From Medicago truncatula (taxonomy: Eukaryota > Streptophyta > Magnoliopsida > Fabales > Fabaceae), in NCBI RefSeq assembly GCF_003473485.1, contig NC_053048.1, positions 10,043,501 to 10,107,500 on the forward strand: 64,000 nucleotides of DNA, given 5' to 3'. The position numbers were made by a program, and so were the translations under genes. Each line of letters begins with the position of its first letter. Positions within the stretch are counted from its first letter, which is position 1. Below the pieces are notes generated by a model. It had not been told where the DNA came from and did no database searches. It saw only the letters and a program-made list of their open reading frames with translations. This document shows positions 11,271 to 23,461 of this stretch, piece by piece.

Positions 11271-12769
11271 TGCTAGCCAAGACAAGATACAACATCGGAG
11301 ATAATCAACAATGCAACAAAACAAAAATAGCAAACAACCAAAAGCAAAAGTTTGCAAATAGAGATAAAAAAAGATACCAGCCACTACAAAACTAAAAACC
11401 AAGCTAACTCTAAGCAGAAAGAAAGAAACACATCAACAAACATACCACAACAAAACTGCCGACAAAACAATACCATCCCGAGCCATTTTGAGACCGACCA
11501 ACACTAGATGCTATTTTGAATCCACGCTAGACAGACATGCACCTTTTTCTGAATCCTTACCACCCTCCTGAACCTCCCAATGGCATATTTGCTACCAGCT
11601 ACACAATGGCAAAAACAAATGGTTTGAACAGGATCAAACCGCACACAACACCTTAGATACTCAAATGACCCAAACTCACTCTTCATCTGAACCACCAAAG
11701 GCTCAAAAACCAAACACTAACCATTTAAACCTCTGACACAGCCCTTTGCCACAAACACAACCGCCAATACCTCTCCTTCCTTGCTTCCACCAATGCCTAT
11801 TAAAACACTGAATCACCCTGCTTCAAAACAAAAACAAGAAGACAGCTGCAGCAAATCTAAACAAAAACAAGAGCTACCTCAACAAACGCTGCAAGCAACA
11901 AAATGATGCAACAACATCGAACCAAAAACTGCTAGCACTAGACCACCCTATTCACTGACTTATGAAGCCAAAACCTGCAGAAAATAGTAGGAAAAAACAA
12001 ATGTAATGTGATAAAATAAGTAATGTGAGTAAGAATAATGATCTAAATACAATTAGGTTGAAAACTCAACTGCTTGAAAGCTAAATGAATATAGAGAGTT
12101 GTTGACGGAGTAGGAAAGAATGATAACCTTACATCATTGTTTATTAGAAAACTTTGGCAACTGGTAGCCTTGGCATTACTAAGCAATGATAACATCATCA
12201 AAATGAAGCATAATAACATCATCGAAATTAAAACTTGTCTACATGATAATGATCTAAATACAATTTGATTTAAAACATATCAACTTTCTTAAAGAGAAAA
12301 TGATAATGTAGACTAGAAAAATACACGATAGGTTTTATGGCAACCAGAAAATAATAACATAAATGGTCTTTTGTTGGGTGGGATTGTAATCAATAGTCTA
12401 CGGTCCTTAGAAGATAGCATTGAAGTCAAGAACAGGAAAGGAATGTTTATTAACATTACCCCTTAACAAAAGAGAAAGAAAATGATACATACAAGCATCA
12501 CTAATATTAACAAAGACATGGTCACCATAACTTACTTTTTATATCTTAAACAATGGCAAAAAAATGATATATGCAACTTTCACAATCGCTAATATTAACA
12601 AAGACACTGTAGTCATGTGTATGAATGGATATAATGATAGAAAATAAGGCCTTGCAGTTAAGAGTTTATGAGCTACCTCAAGAGTCTTAGGATATAAACT
12701 ACCAAGTCATTTGAACTTAGTTAGGACAAATCAACATCACTTCCACATAATTAACATCACTTGAAAAAC

Positions 12770-12773
<4 letters not shown>

Positions 12774-12818
<45 letters not shown>

Positions 12819-12840
12819 GTATGTATGTATGTGTGTGTGT
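12774..12840. repeat. (TA)n-(TATG)n-(TG)n microsatellite
   Basis: A compound simple repeat inside the CACTA element. Confidence 0.9.
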
Positions 12841-12846
12841 ATTTTT

Positions 12847-12963
12847 TCTAACAACACTTTCTTTTCAACACCCACTTTAAAAATAGGTTCTACTTAAACA
12901 TTGGTTTCACCTAATAAAATAGTAGGTGTTAGAATGAGTGTTAAAATGAGAGTGTTGCTAATA
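12847..12963. mobile_element. MITE-like element with tarcaacac ends
   Basis: The left end taacaacactttc pairs with the right end gagtgttgctaata, and internal arms ttcaacacc / ggtgttagaatgagtgtt also pair. The same type of end occurs at 24615-24830 and 25651-25811. It is nested in the CACTA element. Confidence 0.4.
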
Positions 12964-14939
12964 CTCCTCCCTCTCGCTCTCTCTCACTCAGTCTAAACAT
13001 TAATACTTCAAATGGAGCACCCTCTAAAAAACAATCCACCACACGTGACCACAAATTAGAGGCAACATAGTTACAAATGTCAACATTAAAATATCCTGCA
13101 TATTTTAGAGGAAAGTTCCACTTCATTCTTGAATATCATATATTTTTTGGGTTCTTTTAATTTTACAAACACCCTACACTAATATGAATAAACCTCTTAC
13201 AAATAAAATAAATAGTGGGATTTTGTTTGAACAATTATTATAGAAAATTAACAACCCAGGAATCATAAAATTAAAATTGGCTAACTTAAAATTAGAAACA
13301 TATTCAAGTTCACAATTAACAATTATTATGCATTAGCAAATTCAAAAAAAAAATAGACAAAGTCAGCACAAGAACGATCAACACGAAGAGAGAGAAAGGC
13401 AGAATCTTTTCAACCAACTTTGCAATAAGCTGAAACGAATTCATAGCGTGAACAGCAAACAACCAGAAACCAGATAGCAATAAACCTGTACCTTAGTGAA
13501 TCGCAGAAAAACTTTTGACAGTCAATCGCTGCAAACCCCGCCGCGCCTTCGTAAGTCTGGAATATCGACACAAAAGTAGGAGGATTTAAAAGATAAAGAA
13601 TTTAGGGATGAAACCAACCGATAAAGAATTTTGTGAGTCCTTTGAGATTTATCAACTGAGAGTGATGAGAAATTTAGGGATTCTGAGCTTCTCAGATGAA
13701 TGGGATTTGGGGGTTTGGCTTTCGGGATTTCGAGAAGAGAAGAGAAAGAGTTTCGACTTTGATTTTGATGTCTGGTTAAGAGGAGTTTCGATTTTGATTT
13801 TTTTAAAGAGGAGGAGTTTCAATTTTATTTAGCACAATATACATATAGAGAAATTTTATCATTATGGATATATTTTGTTTTATTTAATAAATAATTTGAA
13901 ATTATTCATATAACAAAAATAAAAAATTATATCAAAACGTTTTTTAAGCATTGCAATTTTTTTTTACAAACAACCGTTCTATTTGGTATATACGAGAATG
14001 CTTTTAAGCCTTAGTATAATTTTTATTACGAGTCCATACCCTACCACAACGAAATATGCAAAGTGATGTGTATGGCCCTCTACAAGAACAATTTTTTTAC
14101 CTTTGCAAAATTAGGCGTTGTTGTAGACTCAAAATGTTGTAGTGTAGGGAGTGCTGATTGGTAAGTCCCTTTTGGTGGAAAACCCCTATTTTCACTCTCT
14201 TAACCCCTAAGAAACCTTGAACTATAAATAGAGACCGTTGCATACACTTTAACTCATTCAAAAAACTAGGGGTGGCAAGACAAGGGTCAACCATCAAGAG
14301 CTTCAAGGAAGAGGATCTCCATCCTCCTATTGTTCTCTCTAAGGTATGTTTTTCTATTATTTTGTAATGATGTCAGATTCCAGGAGCGACTAAACCTCTT
14401 TGAGTAGGGCTTCACGATGAACCCCTTCTTATTTGTTGGATTCTTTTAATAAAGTTTTTATCTAATTTATAATCTAAAGTATGAGTTATTTGTATATATC
14501 TGTTTCTATACCACATCCTAGATTGAGCAATGTTAGGATTAACAACCCTCGCCTCTAATCAACCAAGACAGAAGTGACTTGCTTGGTTTCTAATATAATT
14601 GAATCTTAGTATGAATTTAGGGCTATAACTCATCTTTAGGGACCCTCGTAATTTGAAAGGCCGAATTGAAGAGAAAGCTACGAAGGTGAGAAAAACATAA
14701 GAAGGGGGTTGAATTTTGTTTAGGATAAGGAAAGTGGGCTTTTTGTAGCGATCCGACTTGAAAACAAGTGGCAGGAAAAATTTTCCTGTAGCGGGCACTA
14801 GCTATGCCCATAGTAGTAGCCTCACTTCCTCGGGTGGGAGCCATGCCTAGCCAAGCGTGAGTCACACAAGACAGCCCAAAATGTGCGAATCCTTGAGTTT
14901 TTCTGCCATTTTCGATCATTCTTCTATTTGGAAACTCCT

Positions 14940-15330
14940 AGGAACTTGAAATGAATTTTCTTTAAAAACCTTTTAAGAACCATTGACTTCAATCTTCATA
15001 TCCTTGATCCTTCACGTGATGTCTTGATTTGTCGATTTACATGATTTATCACTATTAAAAACTCAAAACACCTATGGAATTGCATAATCTAGGATAAAAG
15101 TGAATTACAACGACTAGAGTGAAAAAAATACAATATGTTAAGTGTATTAACAACTCATATATCTCTCATCTTATTTGTATGAAAAGAAAAGTACTAAAAA
15201 CGTAGCCAAAATGTCATATGATGCTCTGTCATCACAACCCCAAATTAAATTGTTGCTTGTCCTCAAGCTAGACAATAGCATGAAGTTAGAATTCACATGG
15301 ACTAAAATAGTAAAACATAGCATTCCGAAG
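14940..15330 (-). mobile_element. Athila-like 3' end remnant in inverted orientation
   Basis: On the minus strand the phrase gcttgaggacaagcaacaat, a hallmark of the region just before the 3' LTR of Athila/Calypso elements, lies near 15270. It is followed by a U3 start (15139-14985) that is an imperfect inverted match to 9488-9640. Two oppositely oriented fragments of the same element family therefore face each other here. Confidence 0.5.
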
Positions 15331-15380
15331 ATTTTCTCAGATTTTTATTCCTCTCACTATCAGACTTGACTAACTTACCA

Positions 15381-15531
15381 CTGAAGGTGAGAAAAAAACA
15401 AGATGAGTGGTTGAATTGTGTTGACTTTTTGTGGTTTCTTTTTGTGAGTATTGATACTAGTCAGATTTTGAAGGGTTCAAATTATGACATAGAGTCTAAG
15501 TGCAGTGGATAATACATAACACAAATCAGAG
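15381..15531 (-). mobile_element. fragment of a SIRE-like LTR end
   Basis: Begins tgaaggtgagaaaaaa and continues ttgaattgtgtt, like the adjacent full LTR terminus at 15532. A further related island lies at 14681-14720. These are partial LTR ends left next to the larger LTR. Confidence 0.45.
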
Positions 15532-15684
15532 TGAAGGTGAGAAAAACACAAGAAGGGGTTTGAATTGTGTTAGCTTTTCTTCTTTTGAACTAAGTCCAAA
15601 GTTCAGATTCTGATAGAGTTCAAAGTCTGAAGTAGAGTTCAGAGTTAAGTGCAGCAGATAATAAAGAGATTGTTAGACAGATAG

Positions 15685-15729
<45 letters not shown>

Positions 15730-16790
15730 CAAACAGTTATCCTGGTTTCTTCCATAATCCGTAAATAGTCCAGTCCCCTGTCACTTACAGAAGTCTTTTC
15801 GCTATAATCACACAAGATTACAATTGGTTAAGCACACAAGCAAGAGACTTCATATGCTCAAGTACACAAGCAAGAGACTTCACATGCTCAAGCACACAAG
15901 CAAGAAACTTATAACAAACAAGAATTACAAGGAAATAATTGTTTAGTTGAACACTTGATATACAATAAGTGGTGTTCACAATAGAAAATATGTCAGACTC
16001 TATACTTAAGAATTTCTAAGATTTGAAAGTTTATAAGAAATTCTAAGTGTTTAATGCTTAAAGAATTTTGACAGAGTTTTGACACTTGTAAAATATTACA
16101 GAGTCTCTGCATATCTTCAAATCTTCATTCCTTTATATAGAGGTAGGAAAAAGACGTTGTAGAGGCGCCAGCACATCAAAGAGTCGTTAGAGAGGATTGA
16201 TCAATCAACATTGATTTGTCGCTTGATTTGGTTGATGTCCTATGAAGGAATAATTTGAAAACCATTCCTTGATAGGGAATTAACCGTTCCAATCCAGTAG
16301 AGACACAATTGTAGCTTGTACTATGCACATGAAGATGTTGGATTAGTGGTGGTAATGGTTGTACAATTGTACTATTTGTCCTTCAATGTTCTTTCTCTGA
16401 GAATAAGCATCCAAAGCTTTCTAATTCTTCAGAACTATCATTGCGCCAGTCTTTTATATCCTTCTGCATCTTTGTCTCTTCTAATAACTGTTGAAACTAA
16501 CATCAGGGTCTACACTTTAGCTTTTGAGTGATCTTCAGACTCTCAACATTTAGCTTCTGGATGACCTTCAGACTTTGACTTCTTCAGACTCTCGGTTTCA
16601 ACTTGGCTACTCATGAAAATTCCTTTGCTCTAAATTGTACTTCTAGAACAAATACTTTGTTTTAAGACTTATAAATTTTAGTCTAAGGTCCTGCACACTT
16701 GAACAGATATTAGCATATCCAATTGAACTTTTAATACCTTGTTATCATCAAAACTCAAGAGGCATTGTTTAAACTTATTTTCTTCCAACA
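15532..16790 (-). mobile_element. 3' LTR of a SIRE-like Ty1/copia element, copy 1
   Basis: Read on the minus strand the unit starts TGTTGGAAGAAAATAAG and ends CTCACCTTCA, giving TG...CA ends and a length of 1259 bp. It is directly preceded, in element sense, by a polypurine tract and by an envelope-like reading frame, the order pol/env-like/PPT/LTR seen in SIRE1-type elements. Copies exist at 55924-57282 (part of the segmental duplication) and 58154-58870 (partial). Confidence 0.7.
15686..15729. repeat. (AT)n(AG)n microsatellite in the LTR
   Basis: A short compound repeat. The paralogous array at 56070-56218 is more than three times longer and made of GATA and GA units. Confidence 0.9.
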
Positions 16791-16807
16791 ATCTCCCCAT
16801 TTTTTTA
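16791..16807 (-). other. polypurine tract of the SIRE-like element
   Basis: On the minus strand, aaaaaaatggggagat immediately precedes the LTR start TGTTGG. It corresponds to the AAAAGGGGGAGAT-type plus-strand primer of Ty1/copia SIRE elements, with one interrupting T. Confidence 0.6.
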
Positions 16808-17309
16808 TGATGACAAACACAAGTATTAATAGTCAATTGTTGTTAATCTAATTAACAAGTTGACTTTAGGGTCTGAGGTTTGAAAGCTCCCCTAAGTCTT
16901 ATAGTTTGTAAGGTGAGTTTTGTAAGCTCCCCCTGAGTTCTATCCAAATTAATTAAATCTATTTTAAGTTCAAAGATAATTAAATAACTCATCACTTAAA
17001 ATTAAATCACATTACAATCCAGAGGCTAAGAGAGAAGATGGTTCCTAAGTCAAGTTTAAAGTTAACTTAGTGGACTCAGAGCCTGGATGCTATTATGTCT
17101 TACTCCTCCTTTTGTCATCAACAAAAATTATTGAAAAGAGTAAGAAAAGATTGGATAAAAATATGAGAATATAAACATCAGAAGCACATAGTGAATTAGA
17201 GCTAGATAAACATTCAGAAGCACATAGTATATCAATGACAAAAAATATTCAGAGGCAGTTAAAAATATCAGAAGCAAGGCAAAAATTAATAGGGTGTGCA
17301 ACTATGTTT

Positions 17310-20300
17310 CTAAGGTTGTTGTTGCTTCTTCATCATTTCCAAGATAACATCTATTTCATCATTGGTTTGATCTTGCTTCTTTTCCAGTTCTACTTGCTCC
17401 TTAGCTAACGTGACTTCCATTAGTTGAGCTTTCACAGCTTCTGTACTCAACTTTTGTTCCTTCATATCAACTTGCATATGATCTTGAAAAAGAACTACTT
17501 CAGGATTTTGACTCTTAAGAATTACTTGTTTAGGATTTGTAAAGAACTTCGAGAGCCAAGACCCTTGTAGTCCAGATTTTACAATCTCTAGAACTTTTGT
17601 AGCTTCTGACACTTCAACATTATCAGACTCTTTTACTAGCTCAGAGTATATAATTTGTCTTGGTATATTGGTCTTTACTTAAAAAATTTCCATGCTCTTG
17701 TAGACTTTGAAAACCTTTTCTTGAGTACTTCTTGCTGAGAAGCCATTGCAATGGTTTGAAGATTGTCCAATGTATTGTCCACAAGCTTTCTCAGACTATT
17801 CCATGTATCAATATAGTTGAGAAGATGTATGGCTTGATGTCTAGCTTCAACTAGTTCTAGAAGACTATCAAATATCTCTTGACACACTCCTTGGAGAACA
17901 AGGTTAGATATAAGGATAAGAGGTGGGTTAATGAAAGTTTGAGTTGGTATTTCTTTGATGACAACTTATAGAATATTATATGATAATATATCCATAGCTT
18001 GAGTGTCATCAACAGAGGTCAAGGTTGTTTGAGTGGTGGTGAGAAGTTGTGTTCCAGGTTAAATAACATCTTATGATGCCTCAAGCATGAGAACATCAGA
18101 ATCTGTTTGGTTCGTTTCTAATTTGGCAAAGTGTAGGGGTATGGCTATGATGGGTTTGTCTTTTGATACTTATGATGTATCAAACACTGTGTGAGTGGAT
18201 GTAATGGAGGGTGGTTCAGATTCTATTGTGGTTGTTGTTGTTGTTTGCGGTTCTGATACAACTTGTGCAGTTGTTGTATCAGTGGCTTTCTGTGGGAGTG
18301 AGGGTTGATGTTGAGTTTCTGAAACAATTGGTTCAGTTATTGTTTCAGGGGCTATTTGTGTAGTTTGGGTTGGTATTTGTTTAGATAGTTCACCACCCAA
18401 ATTCTGAGAAAGTACATCTATATTGGATGATGAACTTTGGTTTGGTAAGATATAGGTTGATATACCAAAGGCCATCTAAGCTTCAGAAGTTGTCTTAGTG
18501 ACGACGGTGAGACATACACTATTTTTAGAGTCACTTTTAGTTAAGTTTTTAGTTTATTTTAATTAATTTAATTTAGAGTCTTTTTTAATGTATTGAGTCA
18601 AGTGGATTATCATTAGTTGTTATTATTTAAAGAGAAGCAATATGGAGGGCTGAACAGCAAAAAGAACGTGGCTAAACATTGGCCCAATAGAAAATTCCTT
18701 AAGATCATTTGGTTTTGATTTGGATAGTCACGTTGGCAAACAAGTGGAAGGCAACTAGGACACAAGGAAGCATTGTAAAACGGGCGCTACACATAAAAAG
18801 AAGGGCATCACGTTTTGGGAGAGGAGAACACGCACAAAGGCATCACGCACAACAGTATGTGCGATTGAAGAGAGCAGCTACGGTATGCACAACAACAACA
18901 TCAATCGAGAATAAATTCAGGAGCAACGTCGGCAACTAGGAAACTCTCGGCTTTGTTTTCTTTTTATGTTGTTTATTTCTATGAATATGAGTAGCTAAAC
19001 TCTTTATGGTTGAGACTTAGATGAATATGATGTAATCCTATGAGAACCCTAATTTGTTGAACTTCTTTGAATATGAATAAAAGTCTAGTTTTTATTCATA
19101 TTACTTTATGTTTAATGCGTTTTGCATGTTTACCATCGACTATTAACCCTAGCTTTATGGATATGCAAATTGATCGATTGAATGACCACTAACCCTGACT
19201 TTTGACTCTGGTCTAGGTAATAAGTTTAACTTAAGTAATCAAGCTAGAGATAGATGATTATTAGGTTATGACATAAGGACTAATGTTTTGTTAAAACCTC
19301 TAATGGTTTCGAATTCACTTAAGAGATTAAGGGTATTTTACTTGCAGGGAGAATTATAGGTCAAGAGATTGGGTAGAGTTACTTTGTTAATCTGCCGTGA
19401 AACTCGTGAAACTAGATAATCATTGCTTGAATTAGGAGTGCAAATTACCATAGGAGAACTTCAGAGGATTCGAAGGTCTTAACCATACTTCTCTCTAATA
19501 TTCTTAAAACCAACTTTTATTATTTTATTTATGTTTACTTTATAAAAACCAATCCAACTGCCTAGGGCAACCAGAAATTTAATACATCCTTTTCGATAAA
19601 GAAAATGCTGAGTAGAAATTAACAACGGCCCTTATGGATTCGATCTTATTTATTACTTCGATAGTTTTGGTTAACTTGCCAAATATCTATCACTTAGCAT
19701 CAGATGCCACCTTAGCAGCATATGTTCTTTCTAAGACATAAGTCTCATATAATAGTTGAGTCTTATGTCTCTCTAAATCGTCTAGCTTAGCTTATGTTTC
19801 TAAAACTTCATTGGGTACCTCAGATGAGACTTGAAACTCTTCTCCTCGAAGTAGAGTTTGAAGTGGAGTCTCATTCCAAGGCCCAAACCAAGTTTTCTTT
19901 GGTTCTGGTACATGGTCTGGTTGTGGTAAGGTTGATGGTGATGTGTTCTTAGTCTTTTGTAGATTTGAATAGGTTGATGGTGATGCGATTCTATATCTAC
20001 TGGTTTGGAGGGAGAGGAGTGTGCAAGATTACTTGATACACCAGCTTCTGGCCTAGAGACATCAGAAGCTCTAGGATTAGACATGATCATCATGAGTCTT
20101 CAGAAACCTCACTAGCTTTATTAACAACATATACCTTCAACTCTTCAGATAGAGTCAACATCTTTTGTGCAGCTTCTGCTTGCTTAGCCTCAACGACCTT
20201 GGATAATTGACCTGATCCTCCTTCTTCTGCTTCAGCATCTGGTGCAAGAATCAACTTTCTGATAGTAGGTTTTTTCCTCTGCACTTTCTTGCTAGCTTGT

Positions 20301-21200
20301 GTAGGTGATTGTTTCTTAGAAGTTCATATTTTGGTTCTGGTAGGTAGGATCTCTGCTAGATTTAACTCTGCAACTTCCTTCTGAACATCAGAAGCTGCAG
20401 TTTTCTTGGTAACTTTATGCTTCTTAAAAAGCTTTTAAGCAGATTTAGATTTATTAGAGGCTTCAATCTTCCTCTTTCTGGGTGCGTTGTAAACTTGTCC
20501 ATGACCTTCTTGGGTTCATGTCCCAAGTGATGGCAAATCTTCCAATAATATTGAGTAATGAAATGTGGAAAATCTTCCAATAACTCTGAGAGTCTCCTCC
20601 TATCTGAAGGGAAGATCCTTTTGATGTGCTGGCACATTTCATTACTCAGTATTATCATGTTCCTTGTCGCTTATGTTCTCTGAATGTCCTGTTCTGAAGT
20701 TACAACCTTCTTCTTCTCAATGATTTTCATGCTCCCTAGAAGAGCTCTAGACATAATCCTTTTTGTTCAAGTTCCGAACTCCTCATCAGTAGCTAACTCA
20801 AACTTTTCCAGCTTCTGGAGTAGTTTCCCTTGATAAAATATTTCAGAGAGTAATTTGGCATAAGGTACTTGTTTCTTTCCATTTGTAATACCCTCCTTGA
20901 TTGAAGAACACTTCTAATTAAAGATGTATGTTGGGAGGTTGATTCTGAAGTTATTGATTAAGAAATGAAGCAAGTGATTATGGTCCCAAGACCTATAATT
21001 AGTCCCTCCTTCTCTGGGCATGAAGCACTCCAAAATCAGTTTGTGAAGCACCATGTGTTCATTCTTCATATCACTTGTCTTATCAAATGGTCTCCTTGCA
21101 TGCGGAGTCTGATATTTCGGTGCGCCTAGGCGCTTCTGAGTGTGTTCTGGTTCTTAAATGCCCGTTTTCTTCACCTTTTTAGGTGTTTTGTTCATTGTAA
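17310..21200 (-). pseudogene. broken envelope-like ORF of a SIRE-like retroelement
   Basis: Open segments on the minus strand at 20658-20362, 20284-20090, 20093-19800, 18475-18170, 17887-17675 and 17612-17310, plus frame-broken stretches at 20660-21190 (with HKLILECFMPREGGTNYRSW), form one long degraded protein. An N-terminal globular part is followed by a Pro/Thr/Gln-rich linker (18170-18475) and a coiled-coil, Lys/Glu/Gln-rich C-terminus ending KKQQQP. The layout and the position just upstream of the polypurine tract fit the envelope-like third ORF of SIRE-type Ty1/copia elements. Stops and frameshifts occur in several places, and the reading frame is split by an LTR insertion at 18488-19699. 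Upstream pol is absent, so the element is truncated near 21200. The role of such ORFs is unknown; none here can make a full product. Confidence 0.6.
18488..19699 (+). mobile_element. 1.2-kb LTR-like insertion (Ty3/gypsy, Athila-like) inside the envelope-like ORF
   Basis: Flanked by tcaga on both sides (18483-18487 and 19700-19704). Removing the insert and one tcaga rejoins the envelope-like frame across a Lys-Val-Ala-Ser-Glu stretch. The right part, with cccttatggattcgatctta near 19630, resembles the end of Athila-type LTRs, and a transcript-end-like region lies near 19080. The left end is agttgtc rather than a clean TG, so the terminus may be slightly eroded. No internal genes, so probably a solo LTR. 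Confidence 0.6.
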
Positions 21201-23215
21201 GATGTCTTGGAACTTAGGAACATAATTCCTCCCCCTGTAAAGTCTTCTGATGCCTCTTGAATCTTCATTCTTCATCTTCCTAATGACCACATAAATCCTC
21301 GGATGTCTTGCTTTTCCTAAGTTGCTTGATTTCTTCGTGAATTACATTAAGAACACCCTAAAGTTGCTATATTTCGAGAAGAATAGAATTACAGACTCAA
21401 ATATAGAAAACAATATAAATGTCTCGAAATCATAGGCAATTGATCTAATACTCCTCTATTTTTCTGGTAAAACCTACTGAAAATGGCTGAAAAACATGCT
21501 AAGAATAACGTGAGATGACCTGTCATCATTCGTATATAGGCATAACACACAAAAGAAAACTAATACACCTCGTACATCAAAGCACCAATAATGATACCAC
21601 CTAACCAATGACTACCACATAAACTAGTAACAAACTAACCACTAAACCCAAAGACAACACAAAAAATAACGCCAAAGGCTCACGCAACTACACAACCCAT
21701 AATTGACCTAAACCCTGTTGTGAATGACCACATAAACAAGTTCCAACCACCTATCGTCTGCTGCTCGCACCAAAAACCCTAAAAAAAACCAACAAAAATC
21801 CTATAACAACGCCTCACTTTCTCTTCTCACAATTGAGCCCAAATAAACATCTGAAAAATACTAATTTCAACACTCAGTTTCCACCACCAATAATTTGATT
21901 AAATAAATTATTTCAGATAGAACATTGTGATGTTTAATCCGTGTATTCAGCTTTACCTAGCAAAATGAGAATTGATTATGATTGATGTTGTCCAATAAAA
22001 CACATACTTAGTGTGAAAATCTTGTACACTCACAAGGCTCAACCAACTAAATTTGTTTAAACCTTATCTAGTTAACAACATGGGATCCTCTCCAAAAGTT
22101 GGACAATTTCGATTGAAGAGAGAAAGATTCATCATATAAAATTAGTTTATTTAACGAGTCTTTCTCTTTATACTATTTCAATTGACGAGTCTTTCTCTCT
22201 CTAAAGAGTAATGAGTTAGATAAAAGAGAATAAAAAGAAGCTCCAAAATTTATGTTAAATAAATTTGAATCTTACCCTAACAAATGCTCATAAAATAAAA
22301 TTGTTCAGACATATATATACACCTACCAGTTAGAAATTTTGCCAATATGAAACTTCAATTCAACTTCAATAGTTAAACTCGCACCTGACTAGAACTTAAG
22401 TCCAATTTAAGTGAGATCAAAACTCATTTAACAAACCTAACCAAAAAGTCCCATGGAATTCACATGGTCACCATATAGAGTTGATAAGGATCTCACCTGT
22501 ACCATTCACTGACCCCAAAATGGCCCATAACTATTAAACCTTTCTGTTTGTTTTGGTTAGCACATTTTTAATGGCTATGACTTGGCATTGTCCTAACTAA
22601 ACATTGATATAGTAAATCCTCTAAAAGTAGTAAACTTTTATGCTTTAGATCTATCAGGCTTCTAGCTACAAATGAGGATGTCATGACACAAATACTGACC
22701 TCATTGGTGGGGTTTGTCTCAATTACGTAGGTACCTGTCTATCCCTCTACAATTATTGAGTCCATCAGGCTATAACTAGGGAAAATTTCCTGTCTAAACA
22801 GTGTGTAAGGGCAGTGATGTTGGATATTGTCCCTTAAATTCGATTCCCAAGATTGTTGGTTTCGTTTATTCCACATATCAAGTAGATTGTAGATAATATA
22901 TAATAGAAAATATCCTACTTTTAACCAATTTAAGTAAGAAAAAAATATCAAGCATCAAAAGCTAAATAAAATCTCAATGACTATTTATGAGAAGCAAGTT
23001 AGCATATGACAAACACATGCAGTTCATTTGCATGAGTACGATAGGCACTGCACCTTTTCATTAACCAATCCGAATTTAGTTGTAATCGAAATCGACTCAT
23101 AATAATTCGGTTCATGGTTGATTGTAACCGGGAATAGTCTTCAGCACTGTTTTCCTCAAAATTATTGGTTTGACTACAAGATTGACTATGGGCCATTCCA
23201 GTAATCTTTAAAAGT
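21200..23215. other. spacer, no gene recognised
   Basis: 21200-21360 may continue the retroelement. 21560-21860 is strongly A/C-biased on the plus strand with many ccaccaa and cctaaa phrases but no long frame. 22130-22200 repeats the phrase acgagtctttctct. Nothing else could be named. Confidence 0.45.
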
Positions 23216-23228
23216 AAGTGGATGATTG

Positions 23229-23443
23229 TTACCCATTTGGGGTTGGGCTAATGGTTGATTTGGAATCTTGGAGTGTGCTCCTCTCAATGTTTCGGGTTTG
23301 ATTCTCTCTGATGTCAATTTCAGTGGGCAAGTTCATTCAGAGCTTGTTCTGTCTTAGAACGGGGCCCCCGCAAATGACGGTGGGATTGGTCCCCTTGAAT
23401 TAGTCGGTCCTTGAACCGAATACCGAGTTTTCAACAAAAGAAA
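23229..23443 (+). mobile_element. tRNA-derived SINE with 13-bp target duplication
   Basis: The flanks aagtggatgattg (23216-23228 and 23444-23456) are identical. Near the 5' end tgggctaatggttgattt resembles a tRNA A box, and gggtttgattctc about 50 bp on resembles a B box, as in RNA polymerase III-derived SINEs. The unit is 215 bp and ends ttttcaacaaaagaaa, an A-rich tail. The family name is not known to me. Confidence 0.75.
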
Positions 23444-23461
23444 AAGTGGATGATTGCTCTT

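Larger units (their letters stand above)
9796..14144. mobile_element. 4.35-kb CACTA (En/Spm) element, non-autonomous
   Basis: The right end read on the minus strand starts CACTACAACA, the CACTA signature. The element is bounded by a perfect 3-bp target duplication, tag (9793-9795 and 14145-14147). The second copy of the segment has the empty site gactagggagtg at 54584-54595, which fixes both ends. The left end reads atcctaagaaaacgcc, so the CACTA terminus there is mutated. Subterminal repeats with aacgcc, cgttgt and aacggtt motifs occur at both ends. No transposase frame is visible inside; the ORFs are short and low complexity. Confidence 0.85.
9488..14680 (+). mobile_element. Athila-like (Ty3/gypsy) LTR fragment, interrupted by a CACTA element
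   Basis: The parts 9488-9795 and 14145-14680 are continuous in the second copy (54281-55126). They contain a TATA box (ctataaatag, 14222-14231), an aataaa signal near 14450, and the CG-richer U3 block with atgaggccatgtgcccctg typical of Athila-type LTRs. The ends are not defined and no target duplication was found. The assignment rests on general resemblance to Athila/Calypso LTRs and on the oppositely oriented fragment at 14940-15330. Confidence 0.4.
14145..17552 (+). repeat. segmental duplication, copy 1, block C
   Basis: Matches 54587-58156. Copy 2 lacks about 66 bp found here near 15253-15318. Copy 1 lacks 36 codons of the envelope-like ORF present in copy 2. Homology stops at aagaacttcga. 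Confidence 0.9.

Noticed and set aside
14559..14919. Overlapping minus-strand ORFs with close copies at 55000-55408
   Set aside because: They are in LTR-derived sequence within the segmental duplication. Two frames overlap and neither matches a family, and conservation is explained by recent duplication.
16316..16531. 71-codon ORF repeated at 56808 and 58704 (MYYAHEDVGLVVVMVVQL...)
   Set aside because: It lies antisense inside the SIRE-like LTR in all three copies, so its recurrence reflects the LTR, not a conserved gene.
18170..18475. Thr/Gln/Pro-rich ORF as a possible cell-wall or secreted protein
   Set aside because: It falls between other pieces of the envelope-like retroelement frame on the same strand and lacks a signal peptide.
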